DNA from: Xenopus tropicalis
Taxonomy: Eukaryota; Chordata; Amphibia; Anura; Pipidae
Direction: 5' to 3'
DNA length: 64,000 nucleotides
NCBI RefSeq assembly: GCF_000004195.4
Contig: NC_030678.2
Location: 57,629,378-57,693,377, forward strand
The translations under genes were made by a program, and so were the position numbers. Below are positions 1 through 9,892 of the stretch, in pieces (the first letter of the stretch is position 1; each line of letters starts with the position of its first letter). A model generated the notes under the pieces. That model was not told where the DNA came from. It worked only from the letters and a program-made list of their open reading frames with translations, and made no database searches.

Positions 1-265
1 CTTCCCTGAAGTGGATCTCCAGGGGGGCATGGTCTGAGATGCCCCTTGCAAGATATTCTCTCTTACCCGGGGGAGTGCTACCTTGTTGACAAATCCCAGG
101 TCAATTCTTGATAACACTGTGTGGGATTGGGAGTAACATGAGTATTGGCGAGTATTAGGATGTAAGTGCCTCCACACCTCCATCAGGCCAGCCGAGTCAA
201 CTAGGGATCGTAAATTGCTGTTGACTTCCTGCACAGTGCCTTCCGGCCGTGAGAGTAAGTAAATT
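1..265 (-). pseudogene. L1 ORF2 endonuclease (APE) fragment
   Basis: Minus-strand translation gives the C-terminal part of an apurinic-type endonuclease, which nicks target DNA to prime reverse transcription. A segment containing SRIDLGFVN is followed by the typical ending ISDHAPLEI at about positions 45-14. The two parts are in different frames, separated by a one-base shift near the G/C run at about 67-73, so the copy is inactive. The usual N-terminal endonuclease motifs are absent. Confidence 0.75.
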
Positions 266-517
266 GCTTGTCACCACTTAGTGATTCTGGGGGTAGTGTT
301 AGAGTAGTTCACTCGTAATGTATGCTCAGTCCCGGTCCTAATGCAGATAACTTAACCACCAACTAACGGGTATAATCGGGGGGTACAAACTAACAAACAT
401 AGCACATCATACAGGTTATACGACCTGGGGTTGTCCTATGTCTCTTATACTCAGGAAAAATGAGTCCATAGCGAGAGATCACCCTGTCTTGCGGGTCCAG
501 TGTAGAACAGGAGTCCC

Positions 518-1367
518 TTAACGGTTTCTCCTAGCATAGATCCAACTGCAGAGATCCTGCGGGTTAGTGAAGAAGTGTGTGGTCCCGTTTTCAATAACTC
601 GTAGCCAAGCCGGGTACAGCATGGCGTACTGGAGGCCCATCTCTCGAAGGCGCCTTTTACTTTCCAGGAACCGGGCCCTTTGCTTTTGGATTTCAGCAGA
701 GAAATCACCAAAGATTGATATTTTGGCATCCTGGTAGGTTATCTGCTCTTTCTTGCGGGCTAGCGACAGTGTTGAATCTCTGTCCCTCGCATTCAGCAGT
801 CGGGCTATTAGCGGTCTGGCTGGTGCCCCCGGTATTGGGGCCTTGGTGGGTATTCGATGTGCGCGCTCGACCGCAAACGCTGTGGAAAACGACTCCCTGC
901 AGAATTGCTCTACCAGCCAGGCTTCTATGAACTTTTCCGGCGAGTTGCCTTCCGAGCGTTCGGGAAAGCCAAGGAACCGCAGATTATTCCTACGGAGTCT
1001 GTTCTCGAGGTCGTTGGACTTGGCTGCACATGAGTTGACGGAGTGGTGTAGCTGCTGCAGTAGGTCGGGCATTGGATTGGAAACGTCCTCCAGGGAGCTT
1101 ACCCGGCGTTCTAAGAGCGTGGTTCTTTCCCGCAGCTTCTGGAAGTCCTGCTTTATTATAGATAGCTTGACTTTTATCTCGTCAGTTTTTGAGCATATGA
1201 GGGAAGTACAGGATTTCTTGGAGGCCCTGATTTCCAAGAGTAGGTCAGCTAATGTAGGTTCAATTGGCGGGGTTGCTGAGGAGGCTCGGGGGTCCCTGTG
1301 CGGAAGCTGGGTTCCCCTCTAGTCTGCCGCTGTGGTGGTGGCTGGGCCGCGCTCTACTCGCCACCAT
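518..1367 (-). pseudogene. L1 ORF1 protein (Transposase_22 type)
   Basis: This is the RNA-binding chaperone encoded by L1 ORF1. An open stretch of 239 codons (1237-518) shows a heptad-rich coiled coil (KLRERTTLLERRVSSLED), then an RRM-like part (NNLRFLGFPE), ERAHR, ARPLIARLLNARDRD, and a C-terminal domain containing FGDFSAEIQKQR, which is the usual family order. The open stretch has no ATG at its beginning. A plausible original start is ATG at 1367 (MVASRARP), which is one frame off, so a frameshift lies between 1367 and about 1250. Stop at 518-520. Confidence 0.82.
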
Positions 1368-1603
1368 CTTGGGTGTGCCGTGCTTCGCAGGAAAACTTTT
1401 CGAGTCTTGATGCGGCTTCTGATGCCCTTTTTTGGGCTTTGTTTTGCCCCATTAGTGCTCTCGGGGGTAAGGGCTCTCCGGTATATCCCCAGGATTCCGT
1501 TCTGTGCGGTTTGAGTGCGCTTATCTGCAGGATTATAAGGACCGGGGCACGGAGCAGTCTCTAGGTGCGACTGTTCACATTCAGCGCCAAGCCACGCCCC
1601 CCG

Positions 1604-2641
1604 GAAGACAGCTTTTAATACTCGAGATGGGCATTATGAATATCTAGTAATGCCTTTATGGTCAGTTTATGTAACGCCCCTGCTGTCTTCCAAGAGTTTG
1701 TGAACGATATATTTCGGGATCTCCTGGGGCACTATGTAGTGGTATACCTAGACGACATTTTAATATTCTCCTCTAATCTAAAGGAGCACCACTGTCATGT
1801 CCTAGAGGTACTACATAGGCTCCGGCAGTATCACTTATATGCTAAACTGGAGAAATGTATCTTTGAGCTTTCCTCTGTTCATTTCCTAGGGTACATAATC
1901 TCCCAACACGGATTAGAGATGGAGCCAACTAAGGTGGAGGCAATTGTGAACTGGGCTCAACCCATTTCTTTACGTGCCATCCAAAGGTTCCTCGGTTTTG
2001 CCAATTATTATAGGCCATTCATTAAAGGATTCTCTTCCCTGGTAGCTCCAATCACTACCCTCAACAAGAAAGGGGCAGATCCAAGTATTTGGCCTAGGGA
2101 AGCAGTAGAAGCCTTTAAGCTTCTTAAAGAAGCATTTATTTCTGCTCCCCTACTTCGCCACTCAGATTCCACCCTCCCATTTTTGGTGGAAGTGGCTGCA
2201 TCGGAAATAGGAGCTGGGGCGGTGTTGTCACAACGGCACCCTGCTACTGATAAAATTCACCCATATGCCTTCTTTTCTAGGAAATTTTCTTCAACGGAGG
2301 CTAATTATGACATTGGTAACAGGGAGTTGTTGGCAATTAAATGGGCTTTTGAGCAGTGGAGACACCTTTTAGAAGGGGCTAAACACACAGTTAGTGTCTT
2401 CACAGATCATAAGAATCTATTATATATTGAATCTGCAAAACGTTTAAATCCTAGACAAGTGAGATGGGCCTTATTTTTCACTCGGTTCAATTTTATGCTC
2501 GCTTACAGGCCAGGGTCTAAAATTTTGAAGGCCGACGCCTCTAACCCTAAAGAGAGTTTGGAACCAGACACTATTATTCCAAAGGAAGTGATTGTGGCTG
2601 CCCTGAGTCCAGATCTTTTTACCTCTCTCTCTAAAGCTTAG
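1604..2641 (+). pseudogene. Gypsy reverse transcriptase and RNase H
   Basis: RT copies the element RNA and RNase H degrades the RNA strand. The sequence begins mid-RT at KTAFNTRDGHYEYLVMP, then needs a frame change near 1655 before the open frame 1658-2641. The catalytic box YLDD is at 1745-1756. RNase H follows, with GAGAVLSQ, NRELLAIKWAFEQW and FTDHKNL. The first RNase H catalytic aspartate appears replaced by alanine (EVAASEIG, where the family has a D before AS). The domain ends with ADAS and an in-frame TAG at 2639-2641, after which the same frame continues into integrase. Confidence 0.88.
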
Positions 2642-3420
2642 ATACCACCCGGTAAACTTTTTGTTCCAGAGAATTTGCGTGAGGCTGTCTTGTCCGAGAC
2701 TCATGATTCCAAGTTAGCTGGTCATCCAGGTCAAAATAAGACTTATTCTCTGTTGTCTTGTTCACTCTGGTGGCCTACAATGAGACAGAATATAGGAGTC
2801 TATATAATTTCTTGTGCAATTTGCCAACGTTCCAAACCAAATTGGTCTGTACCTCAGGGCTTGCTGCAGTCACTTGGACTTTTTTGTCGATTTACCTCCT
2901 TCAAATGGTAATAAGGTTATCTGGGTAGTGGTGGACTGGTTTAGTAAAATGTGCCATTTTGTTCCCTCCCCACCCTCCCTTCTGCAAAGACTCTGGAAGA
3001 ACTTTTTATTTCTAATATTTTCAAGTTTCATGGGGCTCCTCTAAATATTGTCTCTGATAGAGGGGTTCAATTTGTATCAAGGTTTTGGCAGGCTTTTTGT
3101 TTCCTCTTGGGTACTGATTTGTCCTTTTCTTCTGCCTATCATCCTCAAACTAATGGCCAAACTGAAAGGACAAAGTCGGTCATTGGAACAATACTTGAGA
3201 TGTTTTGTGTCCAATAATCAGTCTCAGTGGGCAGAGTTTCTTCTGTGGGCTGAGTTTGCATTTAATAATGCTACTCATGCTTCCACGGGGGAATCTCCGT
3301 TCATTATTGTTTACGGCCTTCATCCAAGGGCTTTCTCTTTCTCAGACCAGTTTTTCAGAATACTTTGTCTTCTGCTGTGAATGCACAAAAGAGAGCTGCC
3401 GATAGACAAGAATATCAGGC
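2642..3420 (+). pseudogene. Gypsy integrase (zinc finger and DDE core)
   Basis: The integrase joins element DNA to the host chromosome. An HHCC zinc finger is visible at about 2700-2840 (HDSKLAGHPG ... CAICQRSK), in frame with the RT after the stop at 2639. The core is spread over alternating frames: LDFFVDLPP with the first acidic residue (about 2877), SDRGVQF with the second (about 3052), and HPQTNGQTERT with the glutamate (about 3140-3172). At least three frameshifts occur between 2860 and 3210, and a short deletion sits just before the core near 2865. It is non-functional. Confidence 0.85.
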
Positions 3421-3424
3421 TGGT

Positions 3425-3937
3425 TACAGGGTTTAGTTGTCTTCTAAAAATATCTCGCTTAAAGTTCCTTCTGCTAAGTTGGGTCCTAAATTTATTGGTC
3501 CTTTTACTGTTTCCAAAATCATTAATCCCACTTCTGTCCACTTAGAACTTCCTCCTGAACTTAAAATCTCTTTCACTTAAAATACCTTTCATGTTTCCTT
3601 ATTAAAACCAGCCAGGATGGTTCGTCATCATTCTCCTCCTCCTCCAGTGGTTGTTGATGGTCAACCGGAATATGATATACAAAGGGTAGTGGATTCTCGG
3701 GTTGTCAGGGGGAGGTTACAGTATTTGGTACATTGGAGGGGCTATGGTCCTGAGGAGAGATCTTGGGTCCCTGCCTCTGATGTTAGGGCTGACCGTGTAA
3801 AACGACAGTTCCATTTAAAATTTCCTGGGAAGCCTAGGGGTCCAGTGGCCCCCTCTAGAGGGGAGGGTAATGTAACAATACTTACCCCTGGTGGTCCCAG
3901 GGGCGCGCACTCGGCACACGCGTCCCTTTTAAGATGA
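3425..3937 (+). pseudogene. Gypsy GPY/F module and chromodomain
   Basis: This is the C-terminal part of chromovirus integrase. A GPY/F-like motif (KLGPKFIGPFTV) at about 3475-3510 and FHVSLLKPA at about 3587-3613 precede a chromodomain at about 3675-3830 (YDIQRVVDSR ... YLVHWRGYG ... SWVPASDV). The aromatic residues Y, W and W that form a methyl-lysine pocket in this family are present. An in-frame TAA at about 3578 breaks the protein. The open frame 3617-3937 runs past the polypurine tract into the LTR. Confidence 0.85.
3857..3867 (+). promoter_or_regulatory. Polypurine tract of the gypsy element
   Basis: An 11-nt all-purine run (AGAGGGGAGGG) lies three bases before TGTAACA, the apparent start of the 3' LTR. 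This is where plus-strand DNA synthesis is primed in LTR elements. Confidence 0.75.
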
Positions 3938-4399
3938 CGTGCGCGTGATGACATCACGTGGCACGAAAATTCAAATATTTATATGGCGCTTGTGCATGTT
4001 TCCTTTGCCCAACGTAGGTTCTGTTGCTCTAACGTTCCTGGGTGTGTTTTCTATCTGAATTTTCTGTGTTTGACCTAGCCTGATCCTGTTTTCTGACGAT
4101 TGCTGCCTGACCTGACCTCTTTGCCTGATTTTGACCACGCTTTTGGATTCTGAATTTGTACCTGCTGCCAGTACGGCTTTGACCATTTGCCTGTTTGTGA
4201 CTACACCTCCTCCCTCTGATTTTGTACGCATAGGTTCCTTAGGCTGCCCAGAACATTTGCCCTGGTTCTCTCACATTAAGTCCTGTCGGCACCCGAGTAG
4301 CGGAGGGCTCCTCCAGAAGTGAAAGGTGGCTGTTATTGGCGGAGTGAACTCAGACCAGGGACCTTGGCTTTCTGGGTTTTGGGATAGTCTTGCCATACA
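3871..4399 (+). repeat. Gypsy 3' LTR (right edge approximate)
   Basis: It starts TGTAACAATAC immediately after the polypurine tract. A TATA-like ATTTATATGG lies at about 3975-3984, in a promoter-like position. The right edge is set at CATACA (ending 4399) only because LTRs usually end in CA; no second LTR is present to confirm it. Confidence 0.5.
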
Positions 4400-5008
4400 T
4401 GTATTCTTGCCGTGTATTCACAAGTGGGGATTCCTTTCATTTATTTGCTTTTAATATACCAGTATATTTTATTCAGTCTCTAGTTTGCCCTTCTTTTTCA
4501 AATTTTGCTTTAAAGCTAAGTTGTACATTTGTTTTTATATATTGTAGGTTTGGCCTGTTTATCTGGGACCTCATTTTTTAACATTAAAGGAGCCAAAATA
4601 GATTTACTATTATGTTGTATTATCCGAAATGTACAGTGCACTCACTTGAAGCAACTGTTACCTTGACCATTGTTTCTCATTTACCTAGTTTATAAAGTGC
4701 TTTGCATTCTCTTTCACCAAAATGAAAATGTAGCTTTCTCTTAGTTACTTACTGAATAAATATACTACTCATATTGGTACTATATAGCACATTCCTCGTG
4801 AGGGTATTCATCACCCCACACAACTTTCTGGAAAAATTTGGACAACTCACTATTTACTTTTGCCTTGATATGCTGGTACTCTGCTACCTTTACCCTTGAC
4901 CACTAAAAAAAAGCCTTAGAGTTACTCCACAAAACAAGGCTTGAAAAAGGGACTGCACCTCATAGAAAAAAATAAATAAAATAATATATATATATATATT
5001 TATATATA
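4400..5008. other. No gene seen; AT-rich sequence
   Basis: Non-coding sequence with no recognised element, ending in an A-rich and (AT)n microsatellite at about 4965-5008. Confidence 0.5.
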
Positions 5009-5180
5009 CAGCAAAAAAAGGTTTTACAACCGGCATATCAGAAAGGTCCTATTGAGGACCGAAACGTTGGATTTTTTATGCTTGCATCAAGTCCCTGCTT
5101 TTTCTTTTGCATCAAGACCCTGTGTGTGCGGCACTCTTCTATTATATTTTTGACCTGCACCAAGGGCATTTGGACTTGTA
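5009..5180 (+). repeat. Penelope-like/ribozyme-type repeat, degenerate
   Basis: It starts CAGCAAAAAAAGG. It contains a hairpin GGTCC-loop-GGACC followed at once by GAAACGTTGG (5045-5070), and ends near a TATTATATTTTTGACC stretch. The layout is shared with the insertion at 25747-25996. The stem followed by GAAAC resembles stem II and the downstream core of a hammerhead ribozyme, but the upstream CUGAUGA box reads ATCAGAAA, so it is not intact. Confidence 0.4.
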
Positions 5181-5539
5181 TAGGGTGTGCTCCTCCCTGT
5201 GTACTATATATACATACATATATATGTAGTCATGTGCTGACCCACTTGTAAAATATGCCTACTTATGTAACATTGGTTCTTTTTATAATTTATGGAAGTT
5301 ATATTGTTATTTTGCATAAGATTCACCATTTAATAAGTGCCTTGCTCAAAAATTAAAAGACCATTGACAAAAAAAAAGCAACACACCTGTTTAAAAGGGG
5401 AAAGAGTGATACTGCAAGATAGACGCATGGGTACCATTTAAGATGTTTTATCTCTTCTGCCATCACCACCTTAAATAAGAGACATGACAACAGTTACCAC
5501 TAACACAGTATTTAACAGTATCAGTACATGTTGAATTGT

Positions 5540-5612
5540 ATGCTGTGATTGACATCAGAAAATATGTGTAGTTGCAACAGCAAACAGCATCCTCTGATGT
5601 CAATCACGGCAT
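5540..5612. repeat. 20-bp stem hairpin, pre-miRNA-sized
   Basis: Arms 5540-5559 and 5593-5612 pair over 20 contiguous positions (one would be a G-U wobble in RNA), with a 33-nt loop. No TIR-type flanks or target duplication are evident. It may be a small inverted repeat of transposon origin or a hairpin precursor. I do not recognise a known microRNA. Confidence 0.5.
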
Positions 5613-5855
5613 AAAAATAGCTCACTACTATGGCTAAACATGAGGAGGAGATTCTAGTTTCTGGGGAGGGGAAGCTTGTATTGTCAGCAATCCATAATGT
5701 TCTTGCCAACTAGAATATATTATTACATTACATATAAACATAGAACCATACGTAAAACATATATATATATTATATTTCAGGACATAATTATGAGTTGAAC
5801 ATAAAAAATGGGCTAGTATTCTTTAGTCTTCTTCTATAGTGACACACATTCCTTA

Positions 5856-6150
5856 TACAGGTATGCAACCGGTTATCCAGAATGCTTGGCTCCTGGGGTT
5901 TTCCAGATAAGGGATCTTTCCGTAATTTGGATCTCCATACCTAAAGTCTACTAAAAAATAATTTAAACATTAATTAACCCCAACAGGATTGTTTTGCCTC
6001 CTTTAAGGATTAAATATATCTTAGTTAGGATCCAGAATGTTTTTTATTACAGAGAATAAGAAAATCAATTTTAAAAATGTTAATTATTTGATTGAAATTG
6101 AGTTTATTGCCTTCCCATAGTTCAGAGCTTTCTGGATAATGGATTTCTTG
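5856..6150. mobile_element. MITE with TACAGGTAT end (right end degenerate)
   Basis: It begins TACAGGTATGCAACCGGTTA and has the body of a common Xenopus short DNA element (GGTTATCCAGAATGC, GGATCTTTCCGTAATTTGG, AAGTCTACTAAAAAATAAT). The right end, around CTGGATAATGG, has lost the complementary terminus. A better-preserved copy in the opposite orientation lies at 44198-44512. Confidence 0.7.
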
Positions 6151-7076
6151 AAAACAGCTCCCACAAAGTATTTAAAAATTGCTTTAAATACAATAACAAT
6201 AAATACATTTTACCATATACATATAGGTACCAAAAATATTCAGGATACTTGCCACACAGAAGGAAAAATACAATTAATACTACTAATTCTACTCAACTGA
6301 CATTAATATTAAATAAATACAAATTAGCTTTATGTGTAACATTTTTCATAGTCAATAGTCAAGAGCACTCCGGTTTGGAGCCATCAATGTCTGTGACCTT
6401 GAAAATTCTAAATAAATAGACGCTGAGGACCCAGGTTCAATGCCCGATTATTGGACTTATTCTGTCAATGCCTGGGTGCATCCTAAATTGCCTTTCTGAT
6501 CTGATTTACTGGTTCCCGATTCTTCTATGCTGTTCTGACTACGGTGATTGATGCCTGCCACAATCATTTGCCAGAAGATACTTGCTTAAACCATTGGATA
6601 CCATGTACTGGATTTTCTGAACTCAGCTTTCTCCTTGGTCCTGACTTCAAACCAAGTAAGGGCCATCAAGCCCTGACAGTATATATGTCACCCTTACAAA
6701 ATATGCGGGGCCTGGAGGCTTGAGCAATGGTTATAGCGTGTGTGAGTTTGTAGACTCACTGACATTTTCTATAATCAATTACTTTAGCTTGCTGTCAAAT
6801 GTGTTTTAAAAGAAAGGAACAGTTTTTTTCCCTAAACTCTCCGTCTAAAACCTGCCGGCTTAATTTTTTTAAAAACCCACTGATGGAAAATGAACCCAGT
6901 TCCTTTTTTAAAAAAGAATCTGTTTGGCAGCAAGCCAAAGCAATCGATTACAAAAACAACGAGTGCAGAAACTCACTTATGCTTTCTATAACTGATTGCT
7001 TGAGCCCAGAGGCTTGGGCAACCGTAAATCAGGCTCTTTCTGTCTTTTTTAATAACAGACCTCAAATAATGACTTT
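6151..7076. other. No gene seen
   Basis: Intron-like sequence. The open frame at 6799-7080 has no recognisable domain. Confidence 0.5.
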
Positions 7077-7080
7077 TTAA

Positions 7081-7504
7081 AGGAGCATATAGTCACAATA
7101 GTCAAGCTAGAATGCTATATTTATTCTGTAAAAGGCTTTACCATACCTGAGTAAACAATCTTAGAAACTCCCTCTGTTTGTTTAAGATAGCAGCTTCTAT
7201 TTTAGTTTGGTGACAGTAAATTCCCTGCTGCAGCTCTGGCTGTTGGTAGCTCAGATTACAGCTGGGATGGGAGGGGGTAGGACAGAGAAGGCAGGGGGAG
7301 AAGCAAACTGAGCAGACTCGTGTCGTGCCCTGAAGGATTGTTCTGAGAGAGGAAGTCTGATACCGAAGAACATAAAAGAAGAAAATAAATCCTGTGTTTC
7401 TTTTGATAGAGGACTCAGAGCAGTTTTTCTATGATTGTTTATGGCTGTATTTACATAGATCTTTCTGATAAAGCTTGCTTGGTTTTAACATTTACTTCTC
7501 CTTT
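7081..7504. mobile_element. T2-type MITE copy
   Basis: It is preceded by TTAA (7077-7080) and starts AGGAGCATATAG; the right end is CTTCTCCTTT near 7504 without a preserved TTAA. The body (GCTGCAGCTCTGGCTGTTGG, GAAGTCTGATACCGAAGAAC, CTTTTGATAGAGGACTC) matches the copy at 22734-23214 and, inverted, the copy at 30212-30658. Confidence 0.72.
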
Positions 7505-9516
7505 GCTATTTTTTTTTTTTTTTTTTAAACTTTCTAAAATGTACATTTTAAAATGGATTCATTACATTTTAGTTGCAACAGTTTCAGGCTCCACCGAGCA
7601 TTATCCCTTAGGTAATAGCACACATAGTGATTTTAGGTCCTTTGTACCCTCTGCATTTTGTAATTTTGTTGGAGGGGGAAAACCCCTCCTAATTGCACCT
7701 CCATTCATTTTGAATTTAAATCACCTGAAAGCACCCAGAGCAATAAGTTGTGAAGGTGAAGATTTATAAATAGAGAGATATTGAAAATGTCAGAGATATC
7801 TGGTAACTTTTACTAGTAAAATTACTTTTGCCAATATGAGGTTATTTCAGCAAAACGTAGTACTACAATGTTGTAGTGAATTATCATTCTTAGCAAAAAT
7901 ATGCAAAATTCAAAATTGGGCCATTAGTAACATTCATCTAAGGGTGATGGTACATGGTACATTTTGCTAAATCAACTCTGGTGGAGGTGACAAAATGTCA
8001 GAAAATATAGAAGTTGCCGTGTATTCCTGATGCTAAAACATTTGAATTGTGTAAGCATGTGAAAATGCGTTTTCATTCTATGCAAAAGTATTTTCTGACT
8101 ATTTGGCACCCACACTGCTGCAGATTTAGTGCAGGCAACAAAACGTACCATGCTTCATCACCCTATAATGGGCATTCTTAACTGTAAGTTGGGAGTCATA
8201 ATGGTTACTTGTGCTGTTTATGGTGACTCTCTATGATCTCATTAAGTAAAACTTTATCTTACATTATGCAATAAAATTAGGTACTTAATTTAAAATCAGT
8301 TATTGGGTGGTGAAGATTTTATCTGAGAAAAAGGTTAAGAAACCCTAAACTAAACAATCATTCATTGTTTTATTAGCCCTGCACATTATATACAAGTCCT
8401 GCTTCTGTGGCTATTTCAGTAGGTATGGGCACAGGGTAAGTAACTATTGTGTTAGTCATACAGGGTCCTGTAACTGTTCTGCACCTCAGAGTAGGAACAT
8501 GGTTAGGAATATGGTTCAGTTTGCCTTATATGGAATACAGTTTGCCTTATTTCAAGAACAGTTTCAAGTTATAAGTCAACAGACTCTCTTATGTTTGTCT
8601 ATTTTTGCAGCTGAACCCCTACTGTATATTTATTTATACATTAAGTATATTTACTAAATATATGAGAGCAGTAAAACTATTCTTCTCCTGCCCTCCATTT
8701 AGCATAAGGTGTGGAATTTTGTTTACTATTACAATTCCCTGGCAACAACCGTGTCAAGTCCTTGTGTCCTTGGAAAAGCAACATAATCTTCTTGTGCCTC
8801 AGGCAACAAGCCTAAATTAGAAGGTCTACAGGGAAGTTGCACACAGTTTTTAGCACAGTGTATAATTACCAGTACCATGCAAGTATGACGTAATAGAGGA
8901 TTTAGGTTAAGTTATCAAACTGTATACTTAAATTAAAACCCATGTAATTAACCTAATCATTAAAAAAGTACATTCTCAATATAAAGAAGAATATATAAAT
9001 TAGTTTTGTCAGGTAAACTTTAGGAGCAGTAGATATTTAAAATTATGAATGGTAAATGTATTATGCATTTACTGGTTAGGCTAGAGGGCTTACAATGAAG
9101 CCGTGCCTCTGGCACAGGGCTGAGATCTTTGCATTTCTACTGGTTCAGAGATGCTGCCATCATCACCTCCATGCTGGAAGGCTGGCATCAGTGTGGTTGC
9201 AGAAGAGTTACCTGAGTGCCAATACTGGGGCATAAAGGGGGTATGTAAAAAAGAGAACTTTCTTTTGAGTTGCAGTTTTTGTTTGGCTCACAGATTTCAT
9301 AACTCTAAATCCTATTAATAAGCATCTTAAGGTGGAGATGGTGGCGTTTAGAAAAAAATGCTCCTTAGAATGTTGTCATCATGAACTTGTGAAATTTCTT
9401 CCATGCCATTAACAGACACACCAACCTCAATGAAGTATGGTTGCCCTGGATCCAGGTGTGCTAGAACAGTTGGATAATAAAGAATTCTTTTAAAGAACTA
9501 AAAGCTTGGTCTGCCG
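7505..9516. other. No gene seen
   Basis: Intron-like sequence with a long T run at about 7510-7526. I see no supported coding or RNA feature. Confidence 0.5.
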
Positions 9517-9892
9517 TCAGGGTCCAGCAGAAACATTTTCCTATCTTCTTTAGCTGGTTTATTTGGGCAAACCCATTAGATAAATTTGTGATACACTGTC
9601 TAAAAAATCTGTCAGGGTCCAGTCCAAACATTTTCCTCTCTTTTTCAGCTGGGCTATTTAGACAAACCCATTAGATAAATTTGTGATACAGTGTCTAAAA
9701 ATCTGTCAGGGTTCAGTCCAAACATTTTCCTCTCTTCTTCAGCTGGGTTATTTGGACAAACCCATTATATAAATGTGTGATACACTGTCTAAAATATCTG
9801 TCAGGGTCCAGTCCAAACATTTTCCTCTCTTTTTCAGCTGGATTATTTGGACAAACCCGTTACATAAATTTGTGATACACTGTCTAAAAAAT
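9517..9892. repeat. 95-bp minisatellite, four copies
   Basis: Direct tandem repeats starting at 9517, 9612, 9706 and 9801 (periods 95, 94, 95). Each unit runs from TCAGGGTCCAG through AACATTTTCCT, CAGCTGG, ATTTGGACAAACCC and TTGTGATACACTGTCTAAA. Copies differ by a few substitutions. The open frame crossing it is incidental. Confidence 0.9.

Larger units (their letters stand above)
1..1603 (-). mobile_element. L1-type LINE, 5' portion, running off the window
   Basis: A minus-strand non-LTR retrotransposon of the L1/Tx1 kind. Read on the minus strand it has a GC-rich 5' leader (about 1603-1368), ORF1 (about 1367-518), a spacer, and part of the ORF2 endonuclease (about 265-1) that continues outside the window. 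The N-terminal half of the endonuclease is missing between ORF1 and the SDH motif, so the copy is internally deleted. Its 5' end directly abuts the reverse transcriptase of a gypsy element at about 1604, which suggests the L1 inserted into the gypsy copy. The target duplication would lie outside the window. Confidence 0.8.
1604..4399 (+). mobile_element. Ty3/gypsy chromovirus, 5'-truncated, broken
   Basis: A plus-strand LTR retrotransposon remnant. The domain order is reverse transcriptase, RNase H, integrase zinc finger, integrase core, GPY/F module, chromodomain, polypurine tract and 3' LTR, which is typical of chromoviruses. Gag, protease and the N-terminal RT are missing on the left, where an L1 5' end abuts. 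Nonsense and frameshift mutations occur throughout, so it is inactive. Confidence 0.88.

Noticed and set aside
6425..6445. GGTTCAATGCC, resembling a tRNA or SINE B box
   Set aside because: No matching A box or cloverleaf upstream, and no SINE tail.
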